Assembly: GCA_038206385.1 (NCBI GenBank)
Contig: JBBRAW010000054.1
Coordinates: forward strand, 1-20,396
Direction of reading: 5' to 3'
DNA length: 20,396 nt
From: JANXSD01 sp038206385
GTDB taxonomy: Bacteria > Bacteroidota > Bacteroidia > AKYH767-A > OLB10
The notes under the pieces are model-generated. The model made no database searches and was not told where the DNA came from. It saw only the letters and a program-made list of their open reading frames with translations. This document shows positions 14,858-20,396 of this stretch, piece after piece; the first letter of the stretch is position 1; every line of letters starts with the position of its first letter. The position numbers were made by a program, and so were the translations under genes.

Positions 14858-15754
14858 TTAAGGACGTTCCCCTTTGTAGGAAACCAATGCAATTTTATCG
14901 CCTTTAGGACTCATTGCCATTCTGTAAAAAGTTCCAACAGTTTTTGCAAGATCTGCAACTAAAACCCATTTTGGTTCATCAAGTGTTGTATCGATATAAT
15001 ATAATTTGGCTTTATCTCCAGCGAATACTTTTCCGTCAGGAGCCCAACAATAATCTTCAACACCTGGCATCATTTCAACAAGCGGCACACGTTCTTCTGT
15101 TGCCATTTTATAATCCATCAAAAGGTATTTTCCATCCGAACTTTTTTGTATGTAACTAAGATTATCGGTGCCTGGAATTCTTGCTAAACATCTTCCAAAT
15201 CCTCCTGTCATTAAGATAATAGATTGTTGAGGCTTCATATCAAATTGATGCAACACACCATTGCCTCCGTTAAGCATATAAGCACCAACAGTAGTATCGT
15301 TCATCCACGTATAATATGCTACTGAATCTTCATTTGGCATCAATGGTTCCGGTTCTGATCCATCAAATTGAATAGAGTAAAATCGTTGTGCTTTATCGTC
15401 ATCAATACGAACAACCGAAAGTTTAAATTTCTCAAAAGGAATTGGCTGCGGTTGAAATTCACTTTCTGGAGTATTTGTTATTTGTCGAGTTAACTTTTTT
15501 CTCAAGTTATATTCAAAAATATCCGTTTGAATGGTGTCAGGCATACTTACATACCAAAGCAATCCACCATCTTTTGAAAAGCAAGGTTGGTTGTCATAGT
15601 AATCGTTATCCGTTAAACGTTCTGGAGTACCAGCAACAACTTTTTCATTCTGTTTGGAAATATCTAACAACCAAATTTCTGTAGTTTTTGATTGTGCATT
15701 GCTTTTTAAGAAATATAGAGAAAACAAAGCAATAAGGATGATTTTTAGTTTCAT
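14858..15754 (-). CDS. exported TolB-like beta-propeller protein
   Basis: I place the start at the ATG at 15754, giving 298 residues. It directly precedes a signal peptide (MKLKIILIALFSLYFLKSNAQ, cleavage near 21), while an in-frame TTG further upstream lies inside the promoter -7 box. The mature protein has repeated WD40/PD40-like blade motifs: DNQPCFSKDGGLLWYVSMPD, FQPQPIPFEKFKLSVVRID, YYTWMND, YCWAPDGKVFAGDKAKLYYID and MAMSPKGDKIALVSY. These suggest about six beta-propeller blades like the C-terminal domain of TolB. The usual TolB N-terminal domain and Pal partner are absent. It is probably a periplasmic or surface binding protein; the ligand is unknown. The FAD oxidoreductase gene follows 8 bases later. 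Confidence 0.82.
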   Translation of the reverse strand: MKLKIILIALFSLYFLKSNAQSKTTEIWLLDISKQNEKVVAGTPERLTDNDYYDNQPCFSKDGGLLWYVSMPDTIQTDIFEYNLRKKLTRQITNTPESEFQPQPIPFEKFKLSVVRIDDDKAQRFYSIQFDGSEPEPLMPNEDSVAYYTWMNDTTVGAYMLNGGNGVLHQFDMKPQQSIILMTGGFGRCLARIPGTDNLSYIQKSSDGKYLLMDYKMATEERVPLVEMMPGVEDYCWAPDGKVFAGDKAKLYYIDTTLDEPKWVLVADLAKTVGTFYRMAMSPKGDKIALVSYKGERP

Positions 15755-15781
15755 AATTTTATGTCTGCTGAAATTGAATGA

Positions 15782-15789
15782 CAAATATA
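15782..15789 (-). promoter_or_regulatory. promoter -7 element of TolB-like/FAD oxidoreductase pair
   Basis: The minus strand reads TATATTTG, an exact TAnnTTTG, ending 27 bases before the ATG at 15754. The resulting leader would be about 20-25 bases. No clear -33 TTG is found upstream. Confidence 0.5.
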
Positions 15790-15849
15790 GTATGGAGTAT
15801 ATTTAGTAGGCTGTTTATTTTGTGAATGATCACTTTATCTTGGAGAAAT

Positions 15850-16506
15850 TCATTTCCTCTTTTGAATGATCGTATTGGAATTCATCCCAGGATGTAACCC
15901 AATAATTATATTTTTATTGTTCGGGATAGTTCCATTGAGGATAAGAGTATCCTCATTAAATTGGATAAGATCAACTTTTGTTAATTTATCTGTAAAGCTA
16001 AGATCACGCGCGATGGTTCTATTATAAATACCAAATTTCTGAATTACTTTATATGTATATGTTTTTGATGCTAATTGAAGCATCGATTGTTGCTCCACAA
16101 GATAATAATTTTCCTTCAATTGAAATTCTTGTGCCGACTCACAATTTTTCAAGTTTCCACTGATAAAATACATCAAATGTGAGGGTGAATAAAAAAATAA
16201 TCCTAATAAAAATAAATAGGAAGCAAAGTAATATTTTAATAACCATTGAGTAGTTTTTTCTCGAAGTACATATCCTGATAACATCAAACCTGTACAGCTG
16301 CTAAATAAAGTAGTATAATGATGTAATGTTGTCTCAGAAAAAAATAGCATTGTAAATAATGCAATCGACAATAATGTAAAATGCAATATAGCGCCAATCT
16401 TTAAAAATTTAACATTTATTTTTGGCGCTGACATAGCAAAAACGAGTGCCAATACTAAGGAGAGAATAAACGCTGTAATGGAAGCAATTAATAATGTTGG
16501 GCTCAT
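15850..16506 (-). CDS. membrane protein of unknown function, coupled to uvrB
   Basis: The 218-residue protein has four predicted membrane helices in its first half (about 4-26, 36-56, 64-81 and 88-107) and a soluble C-terminal part of about 110 residues without recognised motifs. The soluble part includes NGTIPNNKNIIIGLHPGMNS near the end. No family is recognised. The ATG overlaps the uvrB TGA by 4 bases (ATGA), so it is co-transcribed with and probably translationally coupled to uvrB. Codon use and base composition look like the neighbours, with no sign of recent transfer. Whether it has any role in damage response cannot be told; operon position alone is weak evidence. Confidence 0.75.
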   Translation of the reverse strand: MSPTLLIASITAFILSLVLALVFAMSAPKINVKFLKIGAILHFTLLSIALFTMLFFSETTLHHYTTLFSSCTGLMLSGYVLREKTTQWLLKYYFASYLFLLGLFFYSPSHLMYFISGNLKNCESAQEFQLKENYYLVEQQSMLQLASKTYTYKVIQKFGIYNRTIARDLSFTDKLTKVDLIQFNEDTLILNGTIPNNKNIIIGLHPGMNSNTIIQKRK

Positions 16507-18542
16507 GCTTTTGTTCCCGCAAATTTTGATTTTAAAACTCCTTCCAATCCTTGCAATTCATCTCTACAACGAGCAGCTTCCATAAAATCTAATTCTTTGG
16601 CCGCTTTTTCCATATTTTTTCTTGTAGCTAAAATTGCTTTTTCTAATTGGTCGCGCGACATATATTGCACAACAGGATCAGCAGCAATATTGATTTCTTC
16701 TTTTTCGTAATAAGCTTTGGAATCACCTTGACGGCTAGTGCCTCCAGAACCTTGGTTGAAAATTCCATCATTCGATTTAACAATTGCTTGCGGAGTAATT
16801 CCATTCGCTTCGTTATAGGCCATTTGTTTTGTGCGACGACGATTCGTTTCGTCAATGGTAAGTTGCATGCTGTTGGTGATCTTTTCAGCATACATTATCA
16901 CTTTTCCGTTAAGATTACGAGCGGCTCTGCCAGCAGTTTGAGTTAATGATCTATGGGAACGCAAGAATCCTTCCTTATCTGCATCTAAAATTGCCACTAA
17001 AGAAACTTCGGGAAGATCTAAACCTTCTCGTAAAAGATTAATACCAATCAGTACATCAAAAACACCAAGTCTTAAATCGCGTAAAATTTCTACTCGATCT
17101 AATGTCTCCACTTCGGAATGAATATAACGGCATCGAATGTCAAGTTTCGTCATGTATTTTGCTAATTCTTCCGCCATTCTTTTTGTTAAAGTGGTAACAA
17201 GAATTCTTTCTTTACGCTTAATTATTTTTTCAATTTCTTCAAGTAAATCATCAACCTGATTACTTACGGGACGAACTTCAATTGGTGGATCCAGCAATCC
17301 CGTTGGACGAATTACCTGTTCAACGATAATGCCTTCACTTTTTTGCAATTCAAAATCTGCTGGGGTTGCACTTACAAAAACCACTTGATCCAATTTTGTT
17401 TCAAATTCATCAAATGTAAGAGGGCGATTATCGATGGCTGCCGGTAAACGAAAACCGTATTCTACTAAATTTTGTTTTCGTGAACGATCACCTCCATACA
17501 TTGCACGTATTTGCGGAATAGTAACATGGCTTTCATCGATCACCATCAAGAAATCATCAGCAAAATAATCTAACAAACAGAAAGGACGTTGGCCTTGTGC
17601 TCTACCATCAAAATAACGCGAATAATTTTCAATTCCTGAGCAATAGCCAAGTTCACGAATCATCTCCAAATCGAACGTAACACGATCTTCTAATCGTTTT
17701 GCTTCAAGATGTCGTCCCATTTCTCGAAAATATTCAGTTTGTTTCATCATATCTTCTTGAATCTGAAAGATGGCGCCTTGTTGTCGAGATTGACTTGTAA
17801 CAAACAAATTGGCAGGAAAAATAGCTAGGTGATCATGCTGTTCATACTTTTTGCCTGTAGAAGGTTCGATGGTTGCAAGTTCTTCGATTTCATCACCAAA
17901 AAAGCTGATGCGTACACCTAAATCACTATAAGCTGGAAATACATCAACAGTGTCGCCTTGAACGCGGAAAGTACCTCTTTTAAACTCCGTAACTGCACGG
18001 GAATATAAACTAGAAACCAACTGGTGCAACAAGGAATTTCTACTAATCTTCTGGCCTTTTTGCACTCGGATAATATTCTCAGCAAAATCGGCTGGATTAC
18101 CCATACCATAAATACACGAAACGGAAGAAACAACAACGATATCTCGCCTTCCAGATAAAAGCGATGTAGTAGTACTTAATCTTAGTTTTTCAATCTCTTC
18201 ATTGATAGAAAGGTCCTTTTCGATGTACGTATTTGAACTTGGCAGATATGCTTCTGGTTGGTAATAATCGTAATAAGAAACAAAATATTCGACTGCATTT
18301 TCAGGAAAGAAATTTCGAAACTCTCCATAAAGTTGTGCAGCAAGTGTCTTATTATGACTTAAAATAAGTGTAGGCTTTTGAACATTTTGGATCACGTTCG
18401 CCATCGTAAAAGTCTTGCCGGAGCCAGTTACACCCAGCAACGTTTGGGCGGGATCTCCTCTCTCAATACCAGCTGTGAGTTGCTTTATTGCTTCTGGCTG
18501 ATCGCCTGTTGGTTTGAAATCTGAAACGAGTTTAAAATTCAT
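16503..18542 (-). CDS. uvrB: excinuclease ABC subunit B
   Basis: UvrB is the helicase-like core that verifies damage after UvrA delivery and recruits UvrC for incision. The 679-residue protein shows Walker A GVTGSGKT (37-44) and the DNA-clamping beta-hairpin region YYDYYQPEAYLPSSNTYIEK. The DESH box is at 336-339 (VIDESHVTIPQI). Helicase motifs V/VI are present (GINLLREGLDLPEVSLVAILDADKEGFLRS and QTAGRAARN). The C-terminal UVR motif (KNMEKAAKELDFMEAARCRDEL) contacts UvrC and UvrA. Length matches the E. coli protein closely. The -7 element TATCTTTG at 18548-18555 is so close to the ATG that the mRNA may be leaderless. A membrane protein gene overlaps its stop by 4 bases, and an FKBP gene diverges from it. 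Confidence 0.98.
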   Translation of the reverse strand: MNFKLVSDFKPTGDQPEAIKQLTAGIERGDPAQTLLGVTGSGKTFTMANVIQNVQKPTLILSHNKTLAAQLYGEFRNFFPENAVEYFVSYYDYYQPEAYLPSSNTYIEKDLSINEEIEKLRLSTTTSLLSGRRDIVVVSSVSCIYGMGNPADFAENIIRVQKGQKISRNSLLHQLVSSLYSRAVTEFKRGTFRVQGDTVDVFPAYSDLGVRISFFGDEIEELATIEPSTGKKYEQHDHLAIFPANLFVTSQSRQQGAIFQIQEDMMKQTEYFREMGRHLEAKRLEDRVTFDLEMIRELGYCSGIENYSRYFDGRAQGQRPFCLLDYFADDFLMVIDESHVTIPQIRAMYGGDRSRKQNLVEYGFRLPAAIDNRPLTFDEFETKLDQVVFVSATPADFELQKSEGIIVEQVIRPTGLLDPPIEVRPVSNQVDDLLEEIEKIIKRKERILVTTLTKRMAEELAKYMTKLDIRCRYIHSEVETLDRVEILRDLRLGVFDVLIGINLLREGLDLPEVSLVAILDADKEGFLRSHRSLTQTAGRAARNLNGKVIMYAEKITNSMQLTIDETNRRRTKQMAYNEANGITPQAIVKSNDGIFNQGSGGTSRQGDSKAYYEKEEINIAADPVVQYMSRDQLEKAILATRKNMEKAAKELDFMEAARCRDELQGLEGVLKSKFAGTKA

Positions 18543-18547
18543 TGTTG

Positions 18548-18555
18548 CAAAGATA
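18548..18555 (-). promoter_or_regulatory. uvrB promoter -7 element, implying a leaderless transcript
   Basis: The minus strand reads TATCTTTG, an exact TAnnTTTG, with only five bases (CAACA) between it and the uvrB ATG. With usual spacing, transcription starts at or within a base or two of the A of the start codon. A TTG at 18570-18572 is only 14 bases upstream, too close for a normal -33 box. Confidence 0.5.
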
Positions 18556-18632
18556 AGCCTCTAAAACATCAAAATTTTAAAAGGTTCATTATTGATTCAC
18601 GTTTATATGATGGAATTTGAAGATGGATTTTG

Positions 18633-18640
18633 TACTTTCG
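18633..18640 (+). promoter_or_regulatory. probable promoter -7 element of FKBP gene
   Basis: TACTTTCG differs from TAnnTTTG by one base and is followed by GCGCC. It ends 23 bases before the ATG at 18664, a suitable leader length. The 121-base gap shared with uvrB thus seems to hold two divergent promoters about 80 bases apart. Confidence 0.35.
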
Positions 18641-18663
18641 CGCCTCAAACATTTTAAACATCC

Positions 18664-19389
18664 ATGAAAATAAAGCAATTAATGCTCCCGGCACTTGCTG
18701 TAGCCATGATGGCTGCCTCTTGTAATGCACAGGACAAAAAGAAAGACACTATGAAAACCGAACAGGATTCAATCAGCTACAGTTTTGGTGTATCTATTGG
18801 AAACAATTTGAAAACAAATTCATTAGATTCATTAGACGTTGACATGCTTGCAAAAGGTATGAAAGACGTATTCTCGGGTAAAACAGCAATCACACAAGAA
18901 GCTGCTGATCTTAAGATCAACGGTTATATGGCTGCTAAAGAGAAGGTAAAAGGCGAAGGAAATGTTAAAAAAGGACAAGCATTTTTGGATGCAAACAAAA
19001 GTAAGCCAGGTGTAGTTGTTACTCCTTCTGGATTACAATATGTAATTATGAAAGCTGGAACAGGTGCAAAGCCAGGTTTAAACGATAAAGTTACGTGTCA
19101 TTATCATGGAACATTGATTGACGGAACAGTATTCGATAGTTCAGTTGATCGTGGTCAACCAGCTTCTTTCCCTGTTTCTGGTGTAATACCGGGTTGGACA
19201 GAAGCATTGCAAATGATGCCAGTTGGTTCAAAATGGAAATTATTTTTACCATCTAACTTAGCTTACGGTGAGCGTGGTGCTGGTGGAAAAATCGGACCTA
19301 ATAGTGTATTGGTTTTTGAAGTAGAATTACTTTCAATTGATCCTAAAGACGCACCAAAAGATGCTCCTAAGGACGCTCCCAAAAAATAA
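18664..19389 (+). CDS. FKBP-type peptidyl-prolyl isomerase lipoprotein
   Basis: The 241-residue protein catalyses cis-trans isomerisation of proline bonds in exported proteins. A lipoprotein signal (MKIKQLMLPALAVAMMAASC) puts the lipidated cysteine at C20, so it is periplasmic and membrane-tethered. Residues about 35-110 form an FKBP N-terminal dimerisation-type domain (SYSFGVSIGNNLKTNSLDSL, GYMAAKEKVKGEGNVKKGQAFL). The catalytic FKBP domain spans about 120-225: VTCHYHGTLIDGTVFDSS, FPVSGVIPGWTEALQMMPVG, KLFLPSNLAYGERGAG and NSVLVFEVELL. The architecture is Mip/FkpA-like. The tail repeats PKDA three times and ends PKK. It is monocistronic: its own promoter lies upstream and a strong terminator 16 bases after the stop. 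Confidence 0.95.
   Translation: MKIKQLMLPALAVAMMAASCNAQDKKKDTMKTEQDSISYSFGVSIGNNLKTNSLDSLDVDMLAKGMKDVFSGKTAITQEAADLKINGYMAAKEKVKGEGNVKKGQAFLDANKSKPGVVVTPSGLQYVIMKAGTGAKPGLNDKVTCHYHGTLIDGTVFDSSVDRGQPASFPVSGVIPGWTEALQMMPVGSKWKLFLPSNLAYGERGAGGKIGPNSVLVFEVELLSIDPKDAPKDAPKDAPKK
19342..19377 (+). repeat. three tandem 12-base units encoding PKDA at the FKBP C-terminus
   Basis: Three consecutive in-frame units code for Pro-Lys-Asp-Ala and are followed by Pro-Lys-Lys and the stop. The units differ at third positions (GAC/GAT, GCA/GCT, CCT/CCA, AAA/AAG), so the repeat is kept at protein level or is old. Copy number could vary between strains. Confidence 0.8.
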
Positions 19390-19404
19390 TTTTTAAGAAT
19401 ATTT

Positions 19405-19444
19405 AAAAAGCGGTCAACCTTTTATAGGATGACCGCTTTTTTTT
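19405..19444. terminator. strong intrinsic terminator, nearly symmetric
   Basis: Arms AAAAAGCGGTCA (19405-19416) and TGACCGCTTTTT (19430-19441) pair perfectly over 12 bp. After one A-A mismatch, a further CCT/AGG pairing surrounds the loop TTTAT. On the plus strand eight T residues (19437-19444) follow the GC-rich part, ending the FKBP transcript. On the minus strand there are five T residues, so it may also serve the small gene that converges from the right. Confidence 0.9.
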
Positions 19445-19454
19445 GGTTTCAATT

Positions 19455-19643
19455 TTAGTTGATTTGCCAGTTAGGAGGATAAATCGTTTTAGTGAATGGT
19501 CGCGTTCGAACAAGATTCCGAAGAATGCTAAATTTTGATGGAACTCCATTTGTTATTCGAAATGCTAAAAAACGTTCAAATAAATTTACTTGTTCTTTTG
19601 TTGTTGGCTTAAAATATCCTTGACAGAATTCACTTTTTAACAT
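19455..19643 (-). CDS. possible small protein (62 residues), unknown function
   Basis: The frame from the ATG at 19643 encodes a basic 62-residue protein without signal peptide or membrane segment. It starts MLKSEFCQGYFKPTTKEQVN, has an aromatic/basic middle (FERFLAFRITNGVPSKF) and ends YPPNWQIN. A longer version could begin at a TTG at 19664, but the ATG fits a -7 box at 19667-19674 better. The gene ends 11 bases from the symmetric terminator. Promoter, frame and terminator together make a real gene plausible, yet 62 codons could be chance. No family is recognised. Confidence 0.45.
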   Translation of the reverse strand: MLKSEFCQGYFKPTTKEQVNLFERFLAFRITNGVPSKFSILRNLVRTRPFTKTIYPPNWQIN

Positions 19644-19666
19644 AGTTTGCACATATTGTTTCAATG

Positions 19667-19674
19667 CAAATCTA
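19667..19674 (-). promoter_or_regulatory. candidate -7 element of the small 62-residue gene
   Basis: The minus strand reads TAGATTTG, an exact TAnnTTTG, ending 23 bases before the ATG at 19643. No -33 TTG is seen at the normal distance. Confidence 0.35.
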
Positions 19675-19761
19675 AGTTGAGAATGAAGGATATTGAAGGC
19701 TTATTTGATGAAACTAAACACCTAATAGGCGAAAGGGATAGTTATGATAGGTTAGATTTTT

Positions 19762-20396
19762 TTATTCGCGATTCACTCCTGTCCATTGTACAAATAAATT
19801 CTCCGGAATGGAAGTAGAAGCATTTTTAAAGAAATAGAGTCCGCCCCAACTATAATTTATACGGCTGTATTCAGTGGTTAAGTTTCCTTTCATAACTCTC
19901 ACTTTAGTGATTACTCTATTTTTCTCGATAATATCTTCTCGTGTAATTTTTTCACTTTCCATAAAAGCAAGAGGATCATTTTGAACATCATTTCCTCCTT
20001 GATTAAACAATGATTTTCCTTGTTTCTCTTCCCCCGTATTTACAGATAGTTTTTTTACAAATAGCTCTTTCTCGGAATTATTTTTCGAAATTTTTCGCTT
20101 GTCGGATCCACTATTGTTGGATGCTTTTTTAATGTTGTCTTCGCCTTTATCACCAACAGATTTTTTGTTAGTTTCAGATCCACTATTTACAGCAGCTAAT
20201 TTTCTATTGTCATCTCCGATACTTGGGCTTGATGGTGAGAGAACATCGTTTCCAATAGAAGGATTGTTAGGCTTTGGCGCATCAACATCTTGATTGACTA
20301 TTCGATTATTTTTATTGTCAAGCAAGAGTGGATCCGAATTGGTCGTGGATGCAACTATATTTGATTCCTTGTCTGGATCACTTTGAGAACTTGAAG
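19762..20396 (-). CDS. low-complexity protein, C-terminal part (5' end outside window)
   Basis: The minus-strand frame is open from the window edge to a TAA at 19762-19764, about 211 residues. There is no reason to place a start inside: an in-frame TTG at 20325 is just a leucine codon in the running frame. Roughly the first 140 residues are hydrophilic and rich in Ser, Asn, Lys and Asp. They contain degenerate repeats such as NPSIGND / SPSIGDD and NSGSETNKK / NSGSDKRK. The last 70 residues look folded (REDIIEKNRVITKVRV, YSRINYSWGGLYFFKN, ENLFVQWTGVNRE). It is probably a linker plus a small C-terminal domain of a larger Bacteroidota protein. No family is recognised. Confidence 0.75.
   Translation of the reverse strand, partial: SSSQSDPDKESNIVASTTNSDPLLLDNKNNRIVNQDVDAPKPNNPSIGNDVLSPSSPSIGDDNRKLAAVNSGSETNKKSVGDKGEDNIKKASNNSGSDKRKISKNNSEKELFVKKLSVNTGEEKQGKSLFNQGGNDVQNDPLAFMESEKITREDIIEKNRVITKVRVMKGNLTTEYSRINYSWGGLYFFKNASTSIPENLFVQWTGVNRE

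Noticed and set aside
15755..15784. Upstream extension of the TolB-like protein from a TTG at 15784
   Set aside because: The TTG overlaps the -7 element at 15782-15789, and the ATG at 15754 starts a clean signal peptide.
19683..19817. 44-codon plus-strand frame starting MKDIEGLFDE
   Set aside because: Its composition looks protein-like, but it runs into the antisense coding end of the low-complexity protein, and has no clear promoter or terminator.
1..20396. Mobile element, prophage, CRISPR or defence island
   Set aside because: No transposase, integrase, phage or Cas-like protein, no direct-repeat array and no clear shift in base composition were seen.

Overview
The window is a gene-dense, AT-rich piece of a Bacteroidota chromosome, probably from the Chitinophagales/Sphingobacteriales side of the phylum. 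This lineage call is inference. It rests on: the phylum-type promoter -7 element TAnnTTTG upstream of several genes; near absence of Shine-Dalgarno sequences; many exported proteins with short N-terminal signals, often ending in NAQ or GQ; and a UvrA form and gene pairings that resemble that phylum. No rRNA, tRNA, CRISPR array, insertion sequence or phage gene was seen. Most of the window reads as ordinary housekeeping chromosome.

Left part (1-4246, minus strand): the 5' part of a secreted protein gene (1-252), then a tightly packed operon transcribed leftward from about 4260. Its order is a TPR protein, a phosphosulfolactate synthase (ComA family), a rhodanese, a DedA-family membrane protein and shikimate dehydrogenase AroE. 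Neighbouring genes overlap by 4, 4 and 1 bases or are 3 bases apart, so they are almost certainly co-transcribed and partly translationally coupled.

Middle-left (4407-9392, plus strand): an atypical SDR oxidoreductase; a secreted protein of unknown function with three degenerate internal repeats, its promoter covered by a perfect inverted repeat; a DinB-like protein; a large multi-pass membrane protein that looks GT-C-like; and two exported thioredoxin-fold proteins. A 20-bp-stem hairpin (9422-9469) closes this run.

Middle-right: uvrA (9549-12482), with a perfect palindrome just before its start codon, is followed by an M48 (Ste24-type) membrane protease. Converging on it from the right is a minus-strand pair: an exported TolB-like beta-propeller protein and a DAO-type FAD oxidoreductase that must start at TTG. 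Next comes uvrB (minus, 16503-18542), overlapped by 4 bases by a membrane protein of unknown function. Both damage-recognition subunits of nucleotide excision repair therefore lie within 9 kb, but on opposite strands and in separate transcription units.

Right end: a lipoprotein FKBP-type prolyl isomerase diverges from uvrB and ends at a strong, nearly symmetric terminator. On the far side of the terminator are a possible 62-residue minus-strand gene and the C-terminal part of a low-complexity minus-strand protein that runs off the window. The points most worth a second look are the five-gene ComA operon, the repeat-containing secreted protein with its palindromic promoter, the palindrome at the uvrA start, and the uvrB-coupled unknown membrane protein.
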